From NCBI RefSeq assembly GCF_003185895.1, contig NZ_QHLY01000007.1, positions 186,001-250,000 of the forward strand: 64,000 nucleotides of DNA, written 5' to 3'. The translations under genes were made by a program, and so were the position numbers. Of the stretch, positions 37,214-45,296 are shown one piece after another. The stretch comes from Cryobacterium arcticum. GTDB taxonomy: Bacteria; Actinomycetota; Actinomycetes; Actinomycetales; Microbacteriaceae. The notes below the pieces were generated by a model. That model had not been told where the DNA came from, ran no database searches, and worked only from the letters and a program-made list of their open reading frames with translations. Position 1 is the first letter of the stretch. Every line of letters starts with the position of its first letter.

Positions 37214-38899
37214 ATGCGTCGTAGAAACACCGCATTTGCGGCAGCCGCAGTTCTGAGTGCGTCTGCCTTATTGCTCTCCGCCTGCGCGCCAGGTAACACC
37301 GCAACCAGCCCGTCCGACGCGGCGAGTACCGAGGAGCTGCCCAGCACTGCCTGGGCTGACGCTGATGCCGCGGATATTACGGACGGCGGCACGCTCAACC
37401 TGGCGATCAACGCCATGCCGGTGAACTGGAACACGTATGAGGTCGACGGCAACGAGGTCGACACGGTGAACACTGTAGAGCCGACCAGCGGCGGTCCCAT
37501 CGAGATCGCTGAGGACGGCACCGCAGAGGTGAACCCCGACTACGCCGTCTCGGCCGAGGTCATCAGTGACGACCCGCAGGTCGTGGAGATCAAGCTGAAC
37601 CCCGAAGCAGTCTGGGAGGACGGCACCCCCATCACCTACAAGGACTACATCGCCACCTGGCAGGCCATGAACGGCAGCAACGAGGAGTATCTCAGCGCGT
37701 CCACGGCTGTCTTCGAAGACATCACCGCGATCGAGTCCACAGACGACGATTACACCTTCACCGCCACGTTCTCGCAAATCACGGCGGACTGGCAGTCCAT
37801 CTTCACCAGCGTGCTTCCGGCGTCGGTCGCTTCCACCCCCGCCGCGTTCAACGAAGGTTTCACCACCACTCCGGTGCCATCGTCTGGCCCGTTCATGATC
37901 TCCAACATCGACACCTCCGGCCAGGTCGTCACCATGGTGCGGAACCCCAAGTGGTGGGGCGAGACGCCCAAGCTCGACACCGTGATCGTGAAGGTCATCG
38001 ACGGCGCCACCCAGGCTACGGCCTTCGGAAACTCCGAGACCGACGTGCTCTACATCTCGTCGAACGCCGACGCCTACCAGACGGCTACCAAGCGCACGGA
38101 TGCCGAGATCCAGGCATCCGGTGGTCTCACCTGGACCCACGTCACCATGAACGGGTCGAAGGGCCCGCTCGCCGACGTCAAGGTTCGCCAGGCCATCGGG
38201 CACGCGGTGAATCGCGAGCTGATCTCCGAATCCGCCAACACCCCGGTGGGAGTTCCCGCCACCACGCAGGGCAGTTATGTCTTCATGCCCGGTCAGAAGG
38301 GCTACGAAGACAATGTGGGTGCCGCCATCGGCTTCGATGTCGACGAAGCAGCCAAACTGCTCGACGAGGCGGGCTACGAATTGAACGGGGACGGACTGCG
38401 GGAGAAGGACGGCGACGTGCTGACCCTGTCGATCACGGTTCCCGCCGAGACCCCGACGAATAAGCAGCGCGCCATGCAGGTGCAGGCCGACCTGAAGGAC
38501 GTGGGTGTCACCGTGGAACTGGACGAGGTTCCCGCTGCCAAGTACTTCTCTGACTACATCATCCCCGGTGACTACGAGATGACGAGCTTCTCCTGGCAGG
38601 GCACAGCCTTCCCGATCTCGTCGACCGAGGCACTGTTCTCCCCGGTGGACTCCGAGTCGAACTTCACCGGCATCACCGACGACTCGCTCGAGGGACTGTT
38701 CGACGAGGCTAACGCCGAGCTCGACCCCGACGCGAGGCTGAAGATCGCTGACAAGATCGACAAGGTGCTCGCCGCGTACGTGCCGATCATCCCGCTCGCT
38801 CCGCTGCCGAATGTCTACGCGGTGAAGGACGGGCTTGTCAACTACGGCGCCAAGCAGTTCCAGTCGGTGGACTGGACCGTCGTGGGCTGGGCCAAATAA
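37214..38899 (+). CDS. Peptide ABC transporter substrate-binding lipoprotein, second importer
   Basis: 561-aa family 5 solute-binding protein. Signal MRRRNTAFAAAAVLSASALLL with lipobox LSAC (acylated Cys near 25), then Ser/Thr/Ala linker. Family features include VWEDGTPITYKDYIATWQAMNG (about residues 135-157) and the near-terminal AAYVPIIPLAPLPNVYAVKDG. Gene order here is permease-permease-ATPase-SBP, opposite to the first importer. AAAGAGA lies 7-8 nt before the ATG. It is probably the last gene of the operon; a hairpin follows. Confidence 0.9.
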   Translation: MRRRNTAFAAAAVLSASALLLSACAPGNTATSPSDAASTEELPSTAWADADAADITDGGTLNLAINAMPVNWNTYEVDGNEVDTVNTVEPTSGGPIEIAEDGTAEVNPDYAVSAEVISDDPQVVEIKLNPEAVWEDGTPITYKDYIATWQAMNGSNEEYLSASTAVFEDITAIESTDDDYTFTATFSQITADWQSIFTSVLPASVASTPAAFNEGFTTTPVPSSGPFMISNIDTSGQVVTMVRNPKWWGETPKLDTVIVKVIDGATQATAFGNSETDVLYISSNADAYQTATKRTDAEIQASGGLTWTHVTMNGSKGPLADVKVRQAIGHAVNRELISESANTPVGVPATTQGSYVFMPGQKGYEDNVGAAIGFDVDEAAKLLDEAGYELNGDGLREKDGDVLTLSITVPAETPTNKQRAMQVQADLKDVGVTVELDEVPAAKYFSDYIIPGDYEMTSFSWQGTAFPISSTEALFSPVDSESNFTGITDDSLEGLFDEANAELDPDARLKIADKIDKVLAAYVPIIPLAPLPNVYAVKDGLVNYGAKQFQSVDWTVVGWAK

Positions 38900-38928
38900 G
38901 CATCCAGCGACAGCCGGTACCTGAATGA

Positions 38929-38960
38929 GGATGGGGCGTGGCCGAGGCCGCGCCCCATCC
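38929..38960 (+). terminator. Hairpin after the second importer operon
   Basis: 15-nt arms GGATGGGGCGTGGCC and its near complement with a GA loop and one G-T mismatch. No strong T-run follows. It is 29 bp after the binding-protein stop. Confidence 0.65.
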
Positions 38961-38975
38961 GTCGTTTGCACCCGG

Positions 38976-39003
38976 TTCACCCGCGAGGAACGCACTGTAT
39001 ATA
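38976..39003 (+). promoter_or_regulatory. Promoter candidate for typA
   Basis: TTCACC (38976-38981) and TATATA (38998-39003) are 16 bp apart. The transcript would have a leader of about 130 nt. A second -10-like TAGCAT occurs near 39048. Neither is certain. Confidence 0.35.
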
Positions 39004-39141
39004 GGAGTGATCGGCTCCTGCCCGACGCGAAGTGGGTCGAGTACGGTAGCATAGACCCTTGGGTCCCTCGTGACCCCACTCATCCACTCTTCGCCGCACG
39101 TGATTTTTCGCGGCATCCATTCTTCGTAAGGATCTATTTTT

Positions 39142-41052
39142 ATGGCGATTGCTACCCGCAATAACCTCCGGAATGTTGCAATCGTTGCCCACGTTGACCA
39201 CGGCAAGACGACCCTGGTCGACGCGATGCTCCAGCAGACGAACTCGTTCGCCGAGCACTCGCACACCGAAGAGCGCGCGATGGACTCGAACGAACTCGAG
39301 CGCGAAAAGGGCATCACGATCCTCGCCAAGAACACGGCGATCTCGTACAAGGGCGTTCACGCCACCGACGGCCCCATCACCATCAACGTCATCGACACCC
39401 CCGGCCACGCCGACTTCGGTGGAGAGGTCGAGCGCGGCCTGTCCATGGTCGACGGTGTTGTGCTCCTCGTCGACGCATCAGAGGGCCCGCTGCCGCAGAC
39501 CCGCTTCGTGCTGCGCAAGGCGCTCGAGGCCCACCTGCCCGTGATCCTCCTGGTCAACAAGACCGACCGTCCCGACGCCCGTATCGATGAGGTCGTCGAA
39601 GAGAGCCAGGACCTGCTCCTCGGTCTCGCTTCCGACATGGCCGACGACGTGCCCGACCTGGACCTCGACCTGGTTCTGAACGTGCCGGTCGTCTACGCAT
39701 CCGGCCGCGCCGGCGCTGCCAGCCTGAACAAGCCCGACAACGGCGCCCTGCCCGACAACGATGACCTCGAGCCGCTCTTCGGTGCGATCCTCGAGCACAT
39801 CCCGGCTCCCGTCTACGACGACGAGCACCCGCTGCAGGCCTGGGTCACCAACCTCGACTCCTCGCCGTTCCTCGGTCGCCTGGCGCTGCTGCGCATCTTC
39901 CAGGGCACCATCAAGAAGGGCCAGACGGTCGCGTGGATCAAGCACGACGGCAGCATCGCCAACGTGCGTGTCACCGAGCTGATGATCACCAAGGCCCTCG
40001 ACCGCTACCCGGCCGAGAGCGCCGGCCCCGGTGACATCGTCGCCGTCGCCGGTTTCCCCGACATCACCATCGGTGAGACCCTCGCCGACCCCGAGGACCC
40101 GCGTCCGCTGCCGACCATCACGGTCGACGATCCCGCGATCTCCATGACCATCGGCACCAACACCTCGCCGCTCATCGGCAAGGTCAAGGGCCACAAGCTC
40201 ACCGCCCGCATGGTCAAGGACCGTCTCGACAAGGAGCTCGTCGGTAACGTCTCGCTCCGTGTTCTCGACATCGGCCGTCCGGACGCCTGGGAAGTCCAGG
40301 GCCGCGGCGAGCTCGCTCTCGCCATCCTGGTCGAGCAGATGCGTCGTGAGGGCTTCGAGCTCACCGTCGGCAAGCCGCAGGTAGTCGTCAAGCGCGTTGA
40401 CGGCAAGATCCACGAGCCGTACGAACACCTCACCATCGACTCGCCCGAAGAGTACCTCGGCGCGATCACGCAGCTTCTCGCCGCCCGCAAGGGTCGCATG
40501 GAGAACATGGCGAACCACGGCACCGGCTGGGTCCGCATGGAATTCATCGTTCCGTCGCGCGGCCTGATCGGTTTCCGCACCGAGTTCCTCACGGACACCC
40601 GCGGTACCGGTATCGCCAACGCGATCTTCTCCGGCTACGAGGCCTGGGCCGGCACCATCAACACCCGCACCAACGGCTCCATCGTGGCCGACCGCGCCGG
40701 TGTCGTCACGCCGTTCGCCATCATCGCCCTGCAGGAGCGCATGTCGTTCTTCGTCAACCCGACCGAAGAGGTCTACGAGGGCATGGTCATCGGCGAGAAC
40801 TCGCGCGCCGACGACATGGACGTGAACATCACCAAGGAAAAGAAACTGACCAACATGCGTCAGTCCACCTCCGACACATTCGAGTCGATGACCCCGTCGA
40901 AGCAGCTCACCCTCGAGCAGTGCCTCGAATTCGCCCGCGAAGACGAGTGCGTCGAGGTCACCCCCGCCGTCGTTCGTATCCGCAAGGTCGAGCTCGCCGC
41001 GTCCGCTCGTCAGCGCAACGTCTCGCGTCTGAAGAAGCAGGACGCGAACTAG
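39142..41052 (+). CDS. typA: Translational GTPase TypA/BipA
   Basis: 636-aa ribosome-associated GTPase involved in ribosome assembly and stress adaptation. GTPase motifs: G1 AHVDHGKTT (16-24), G2/G3 region with EREKGITI and [15 protein letters not shown]4 NKTDRPDA. The rest follows EF-G-like domains II, III and V plus the TypA C-terminal domain ([19 protein letters not shown]). Length is typical. AAGGA lies about 12 nt before the ATG. A terminator with six Ts follows. Confidence 0.97.
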   Translation: MAIATRNNLRNVAIVAHVDHGKTTLVDAMLQQTNSFAEHSHTEERAMDSNELEREKGITILAKNTAISYKGVHATDGPITINVIDTPGHADFGGEVERGLSMVDGVVLLVDASEGPLPQTRFVLRKALEAHLPVILLVNKTDRPDARIDEVVEESQDLLLGLASDMADDVPDLDLDLVLNVPVVYASGRAGAASLNKPDNGALPDNDDLEPLFGAILEHIPAPVYDDEHPLQAWVTNLDSSPFLGRLALLRIFQGTIKKGQTVAWIKHDGSIANVRVTELMITKALDRYPAESAGPGDIVAVAGFPDITIGETLADPEDPRPLPTITVDDPAISMTIGTNTSPLIGKVKGHKLTARMVKDRLDKELVGNVSLRVLDIGRPDAWEVQGRGELALAILVEQMRREGFELTVGKPQVVVKRVDGKIHEPYEHLTIDSPEEYLGAITQLLAARKGRMENMANHGTGWVRMEFIVPSRGLIGFRTEFLTDTRGTGIANAIFSGYEAWAGTINTRTNGSIVADRAGVVTPFAIIALQERMSFFVNPTEEVYEGMVIGENSRADDMDVNITKEKKLTNMRQSTSDTFESMTPSKQLTLEQCLEFAREDECVEVTPAVVRIRKVELAASARQRNVSRLKKQDAN

Positions 41053-41070
41053 TCCGAGGCAGTATCTGAC

Positions 41071-41119
41071 CGCAGGCATCCTGTTCCGGTTTTCCGGCAC
41101 GGGGTGCCTGCGGTTTTTT
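41071..41119 (+). terminator. Rho-independent terminator after typA
   Basis: Outer stem CGCAGGCA/TGCCTGCG with an imperfect inner stem (CCTG..CCGG/CCGG..CGGG), then TTTTTT. It begins 18 bp after the typA stop. Confidence 0.9.
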
Positions 41120-41171
41120 GTCAGCCGGCACGGATACCGTGGCGGAAACGATCGACGAGTGAGGTACGACC

Positions 41172-41624
41172 ATGACTGGATTCAAGACGACGTCGCCGCT
41201 GCGGATGGGCCTGGCCCTGGTCGCCCTGCTGGCCGCCGGCCCGCTGCTGGCCGGCTGCTCGGACGCGCAGGTGCAGGATGCCGTGAACGGCGCCGTGCAG
41301 GGAGCCACCGACGGCGACGTGAGCCTGGGCGGCGCGCTGCCCGACGGTTGGCCCGCCGAGATCCCCGTAATCGACGGTGAGATCAAGTTCGGCGCCGGCA
41401 ACACCACCAACGGTGACCAGGGGTGGGTGGTGACCGTGGCCTCGAGCGCGACCGATCCGCTGGCCGACGCCGAGCAGAAGCTCGTCGACGCCGGGTTCGA
41501 GGTCGACACCAGCGCGTCAGCGAACGTGGGCGATGTCGGCGTGGTCGCGATGAAGAGCGCCACCTTCAAGGTCAACCTCGCGGGTACCCCCGACGGAGTG
41601 CTCTACACGGTGGCCCCCGCGTAA
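41172..41624 (+). CDS. Small secreted lipoprotein
   Basis: 150-aa predicted lipoprotein: signal LRMGLALVALLAAGPLLAGC with the lipobox LAGC (Cys near 29), followed by an Asp/Gly/Ala-rich domain with GDQGWVVTVASSATDPLADAEQKL, a two-strand and helix pattern. No named family is recognised. GAGGT lies about 6 nt before the ATG. It stands alone between the typA terminator and a 61-nt palindrome. Confidence 0.75.
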   Translation: MTGFKTTSPLRMGLALVALLAAGPLLAGCSDAQVQDAVNGAVQGATDGDVSLGGALPDGWPAEIPVIDGEIKFGAGNTTNGDQGWVVTVASSATDPLADAEQKLVDAGFEVDTSASANVGDVGVVAMKSATFKVNLAGTPDGVLYTVAPA

Positions 41625-41629
41625 TATCT

Positions 41630-41690
41630 CGCGAGCTGTGAGTAAAGCCCCGAAAATCTGAGATTTTCGGGGCTTTACTCACAGCTCGCG
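41630..41690. repeat. 61-nt perfect palindrome, family A copy 3 (bidirectional terminator candidate)
   Basis: 29-bp arms pair without a mismatch around a TGA loop; outer arm CGCGAGCTGTGAG, core GCCCC/GGGGC, inner stem GAAAATC/GATTTTC. It fills the gap between the convergent lipoprotein and efeB genes, starting 5 bp after one stop and ending 6 bp before the other. With copies 1 and 2 it shows compensating base changes. Confidence 0.92.
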
Positions 41691-41696
41691 GTACGG

Positions 41697-43067
41697 CTAG
41701 GCGAAGAGGCCAGCGCCCACGAAGGAGCCTTTGGCGGCACCGGGCGGCACCGCGAAGAGAGCGGAGCCCACGTGCTTGAGGTACTCGTTCATGGCGTCGT
41801 TCCTGGCCAGGTTGAGCTGCACGGTGGTGAAGCTCTCCGGCGTGCGCTGGAAGCTGATGAAGAACAGGCCGGCATCCAGTCGCCCGAGGGCGTCGTTGCC
41901 GTCGACGAAGTTGTAACCCCGGCGCAGAATGCGGATACCGTCGTTCTGCGTCGGGTGCGCCAGGCGCACGTGCGAGGCGGTGTCGATCAGCGGTGCGTCG
42001 CCGCGACCGACGACCGTGAAGTCGGGTTCGGTGAATTCGGTGCCGCCGGACAGCGGTGCGCCCTCGCCCTTGTTCCGGCCGATAACGGTCTCCTGCTCGC
42101 GCAGGCTGGTGCGGTCCCAGGTCTCGATGGTCATGCGGATGCGCCGGGCGACCAGGTAGGAGCCGCCCGTCATCCAGGCAGGCCCGTCGTTCCCGCCCAC
42201 CCAGAGGTGCTCGGTCACGGCGGCCGACTCCTCGGCCTTGATGTTGGCGGTGCCGTCCTTGAAACCGAAGAGGTTGCGCGGGGTGGCCTGGCTGGTGCTG
42301 GTCGACGAGGTGCGGCCGAAGCCGAGCTGGGACCAACGGATGGCTGCCCGCCCGAAGGCGATGCGGGAGAGGTTGCGGATGGCGTGCACGGCCACCTGCG
42401 GGTCGTTCGCACAGGCCTGGATGCAGAGGTCGCCGCCGCTCTTGGCGGCGTCGAGCATGTCGCCGGGGAAGTGTGGCAGCTCCACGAGCTCCGCCGGGCG
42501 GGAGCCGGCCAGGCCGAACCGGTCCTCACCGGCCTCGGTTTGGAAGAGGCTGGGTCCGAAGCCGAAGGTGATGGTCAATCCCGACGCCGGCAGGCCGACG
42601 GCTTCTCCGGTGTCCTCCGGCGGGGCGTCGTACGGCCCGCTGTCGGCGCCGAAGTCACCGATGTCCTGCCCGGCGGTCATCGCGGCGGCCGCCAGGGTCC
42701 AGTCCTGCAACAGCTCGATCAGCTCGGCGCGGGTGGTGCCGGCGCTCACATCGAAGGCGGCGAAGTGCAGGCGGTCCTGCGCCGGCGTCACAATTCCGGC
42801 CTGGTGTGTGGCGTAGAACGGGTAGACCGCGTTGGCCTCGGTTGCCGCTGCCGTCGCCGCGGCAGCCGCCGCCACCCGGTCGCCGGCCACGCCCAGTCCG
42901 ATGCCGGCCACCCCCGCGCCGGCGAGGCCGAGCAGGCCCCGCCGGGACAGCCCGCGCGGAGCAGTCGCCGCGGCCGCCCCGTCTCCGGCAGCACTGTTCT
43001 GTGCGGGTGCGGGTGCGGGTGCGGGTGCGGGTACGGAGTCGGGGCTCGGGGGAGGGGTGTCGGTCAT
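41697..43067 (-). CDS. efeB: Dyp-type peroxidase EfeB (deferrochelatase)
   Basis: 456-aa haem peroxidase exported by Tat, third gene of the efe iron importer. Twin-arginine motif GLSRRGLLGLAGAG is near residues 38-51, preceded by a Pro/Ala-repeat segment (VPAPAPAPAPAQ). The Dyp GxxDG motif is FGFKDGTANI, and the proximal haem histidine is likely in SHVRLAHP. Length fits the family. It oxidises or extracts iron from haem or ferrous iron outside the membrane. It follows efeO by 29 bp, same strand. The N-terminal repeat is encoded by a six-unit hexanucleotide microsatellite. Confidence 0.92.
   Translation of the reverse strand: MTDTPPPSPDSVPAPAPAPAPAQNSAAGDGAAAATAPRGLSRRGLLGLAGAGVAGIGLGVAGDRVAAAAAATAAATEANAVYPFYATHQAGIVTPAQDRLHFAAFDVSAGTTRAELIELLQDWTLAAAAMTAGQDIGDFGADSGPYDAPPEDTGEAVGLPASGLTITFGFGPSLFQTEAGEDRFGLAGSRPAELVELPHFPGDMLDAAKSGGDLCIQACANDPQVAVHAIRNLSRIAFGRAAIRWSQLGFGRTSSTSTSQATPRNLFGFKDGTANIKAEESAAVTEHLWVGGNDGPAWMTGGSYLVARRIRMTIETWDRTSLREQETVIGRNKGEGAPLSGGTEFTEPDFTVVGRGDAPLIDTASHVRLAHPTQNDGIRILRRGYNFVDGNDALGRLDAGLFFISFQRTPESFTTVQLNLARNDAMNEYLKHVGSALFAVPPGAAKGSFVGAGLFA
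43001..43036. repeat. Hexanucleotide microsatellite (GTGCGG x6) within efeB
   Basis: Five GTGCGG units and one GTACGG in tandem, encoding a Pro-Ala repeat before the Tat motif. The number of units could vary by strand slippage while keeping the frame. Confidence 0.9.
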
Positions 43068-43096
43068 GCGGGGATGGTCTTCCTTCGACGCGTCGC

Positions 43097-44263
43097 TTAG
43101 AGAACGAGCGTAGCGGTCAGCTGGTTGAGCGGCTCGCCGAGAGCGTTCACCTGGTCGGCGAAGGCCTTGATCTCTTCGGGGGTGAGGTCGGTGTACAGGG
43201 TGAAGCCGTCACCGACGCGCTGGGCGTCGAGCAACACCTGCAGCTGGTCGAACTCGGTGTCGAGCTCGGCGGCCAGGTCGGCGTCTTCCTCGAGCAGGAT
43301 GTCGCGCACGCCGGCGTAGAGCACCTTGGCGCCGTCGATGTTGGCCTGGAAGTCCCAGAGGTCGGTGTGCGACCAGAATTCTTCCTCACCGGTGACCTTG
43401 CCCGTTGCGACCTCGTCGAGCAGGCCGATGGCGCCGTTGGTCTGCTGGGAGAGCGTGAAGGTCAGATCCTGCACTTCATCGTTGAGCGTTGCGGTGTCGG
43501 CGACGAGCAGGGTGGCGAGGTTCTCGCGCTGCGCCGGGGTGTACGCGGTGAAGCCGGCCTCGGCCTCTGCCGGCCAGAGGTCCTTCTCGATGGCGTGCCA
43601 GCCGGTCCAGTCCTGGCCCTCTTCGAGGTCGGCCTCGCGCAGGTCGAGCTGCGGGTCGAGGTCGCCGAACGATTCAGCGACCGTCTCCACCCGCTCCCAG
43701 TGCGCGCGGGTGCCGGCATAGAGGGAGCGTGCGGTGTCGTCGTCGCCCGCCAGGTAGGCGTCGGCGAACGCGGTGGTGCCGGTGACGAGCTGGGCGACCT
43801 GGTCGCGCACGTAGGCGGCGTAGTTGGTGTTGGCGACCTCGACCTGGGCGTCCAGGTCTTCGTCGACGACGATGTCGTCGCCGGAGTCGGTCACGGTGAA
43901 CGCGGTCTTGTCGATGCCGTCACCGACCATGCCGGGCTTGCAGGTCGTGAGGTAGTTGCCGGGGGCGAGCTGCACGACGAGGTCGCGGCTGAGGCCCGGG
44001 CCGATGTTCTCGACTTCACCGACGATGCGGAGGCCGTCTTCGGCAAGCAGGTAGAACTCGGTGACCTGGTCACCCGAGTTGGTGACGCTGAAGCTGAGGT
44101 TGCCCGACGGCGCCTCGTTCGCCGACACTGCGCAGGCATCCGCGCTGCTGTCGACGGTGAGCGCGGCATGCTCGGAGTCGCTGGTGTTGTTGGCGACGCA
44201 GCCGGTGAGGGCCAGGAGGCCCGCCGCCGAAACAGCGAGGAGGGGGAGGAAACGGGCGCGCAT
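43097..44263 (-). CDS. efeO: Iron uptake lipoprotein EfeO (M75 peptidase-like)
   Basis: 388-aa extracytoplasmic component of the EfeUOB ferrous/ferric iron importer. Signal with lipobox LTGC (Cys about 22), cupredoxin-like domain (about 40-125), then an M75 (imelysin-like) domain with the iron-binding HxxE in RAHWERVE (about 167-174). EfeO presumably binds iron and passes it to EfeU. It lies between efeU and efeB in the usual order, 63 bp after efeU and 29 bp before efeB. Confidence 0.93.
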   Translation of the reverse strand: MRARFLPLLAVSAAGLLALTGCVANNTSDSEHAALTVDSSADACAVSANEAPSGNLSFSVTNSGDQVTEFYLLAEDGLRIVGEVENIGPGLSRDLVVQLAPGNYLTTCKPGMVGDGIDKTAFTVTDSGDDIVVDEDLDAQVEVANTNYAAYVRDQVAQLVTGTTAFADAYLAGDDDTARSLYAGTRAHWERVETVAESFGDLDPQLDLREADLEEGQDWTGWHAIEKDLWPAEAEAGFTAYTPAQRENLATLLVADTATLNDEVQDLTFTLSQQTNGAIGLLDEVATGKVTGEEEFWSHTDLWDFQANIDGAKVLYAGVRDILLEEDADLAAELDTEFDQLQVLLDAQRVGDGFTLYTDLTPEEIKAFADQVNALGEPLNQLTATLVL

Positions 44264-44326
44264 GGGAGTCCTTACCGAAGATGGTGGGAATGTGAGGGGT
44301 GCGGGTGCTGGTGCAGTGCTGTGGAA

Positions 44327-45184
44327 CTAGTGGACGACCGCTGCTGACGCGGTCCGGGGAGGTGCGTTGGCGGGAACGGGTGTGACCCGGCGGCTCTTCA
44401 CGATGAAGAGGGTCAGGGTGGGCACGATGTAGGCGAGCCAGGCGAACATCTCGAGCCAGGTGGTCGCTGGAGAGAAGTTGAGGGTGCCCTTGAGCAACGT
44501 GCCGTACCAGCTGTCCGGAGGGATCACGGCGGAGACGTTGAAGGCGAGGGAGTTGAGCCCGGGCAGGATCCCGGCTTCCTGCAGGTCGTGCACGCCGTAG
44601 GAGAGCACACCGGCGGCGACGACGATCAGGATGGCGCCGGTCCAGGTGAAGAACCGGCTGAGGTTGATCTTGAGCATGCCGGCGTAGATCAGCCAGCCGA
44701 GACCGACAGCGGTGAGGATGCCCAGGCCCGCGCCGAGAAGCGGCATCGTGGTCTGGCCGGTGGCCTGTACTGCCGCCCAGATGAACAGGGCGGTTTCGAT
44801 GCCCTCCCGGCCCACGGCGAGGAACGCGACGAGCACGATGCCCATCCCCGTGCCGGCGAGGTGCTTGTCGATACTGCCGTGCAGGTGGCCCTTGAGGTCC
44901 TTGGCGGTGCGCAGCATCCAGAACACCATCCAGGTGACCAGGCAGGTAGCGATGATTGAGAGCAGGCCGCCGATGGTTTCCTGGGCGGCGAAGCTCAGGC
45001 CGTAGGTGCCGAAGGTGAGGATGGCGCCCAGGGCGAGCGCGAGCAGCACGGCCAGGCCCACTCCGGCCCAGAGCCGGGGGAGCACATCGCGGCGGCCGAC
45101 CTTGACGACGTAGGCGATCAGGATCGTGACGATCAACGCGGCTTCGAGACCTTCGCGCAGGCCGATCAGGTAATTTGCGAGCAC
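44327..45184 (-). CDS. efeU: Ferrous/ferric iron permease EfeU (FTR1 family)
   Basis: 285-aa FTR1-type permease with seven helices. Iron-transport motif RExxE occurs twice: GLREGLEAALI (8-18) and the later GREGIETALF (about 107-116). GTG start at 45184, family-typical N-terminus LANYLIGLREGLEA. The promoter region contains an iron box about 45 bp upstream. First gene of efeU-efeO-efeB. Iron repression through a DtxR/IdeR-type regulator is predicted. Confidence 0.94.
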   Translation of the reverse strand: MLANYLIGLREGLEAALIVTILIAYVVKVGRRDVLPRLWAGVGLAVLLALALGAILTFGTYGLSFAAQETIGGLLSIIATCLVTWMVFWMLRTAKDLKGHLHGSIDKHLAGTGMGIVLVAFLAVGREGIETALFIWAAVQATGQTTMPLLGAGLGILTAVGLGWLIYAGMLKINLSRFFTWTGAILIVVAAGVLSYGVHDLQEAGILPGLNSLAFNVSAVIPPDSWYGTLLKGTLNFSPATTWLEMFAWLAYIVPTLTLFIVKSRRVTPVPANAPPRTASAAVVH

Positions 45185-45228
45185 TGGGTTCCCGGTCGTG
45201 GAGGTTAGGTGAGAAAACGTACAGCATT

Positions 45229-45241
45229 GGTAAGGCTTACC
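45229..45241. promoter_or_regulatory. DtxR/IdeR-type iron box between efeU and the divergent membrane gene
   Basis: GGTAAG-G-CTTACC is a perfect 13-bp dyad inside a longer TTGGTAAGGCTTACCTTA that matches the DtxR/IdeR consensus TTAGGTTAGSCTAACCTAA at most positions. A second half-site-like TTAGGTGAG lies at 45205-45213 next to efeU. The box is 44 bp upstream of the efeU GTG and 55 bp upstream of the divergent gene's ATG, so it could control both. Confidence 0.75.
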
Positions 45242-45282
45242 TTACTTAATCAGTGTAGGGCTGGCGCCCCAGGCTGTCCAGT

Positions 45283-45288
45283 TAGAAT
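45283..45288 (+). promoter_or_regulatory. -10-like TAGAAT, 8 nt before the ATG at 45297
   Basis: TAGAAT followed by eight bases and the ATG, with no Shine-Dalgarno, which suggests a leaderless mRNA. It lies 41 bp downstream of the iron box. Confidence 0.4.
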
Positions 45289-45296
45289 TTGGTCTC

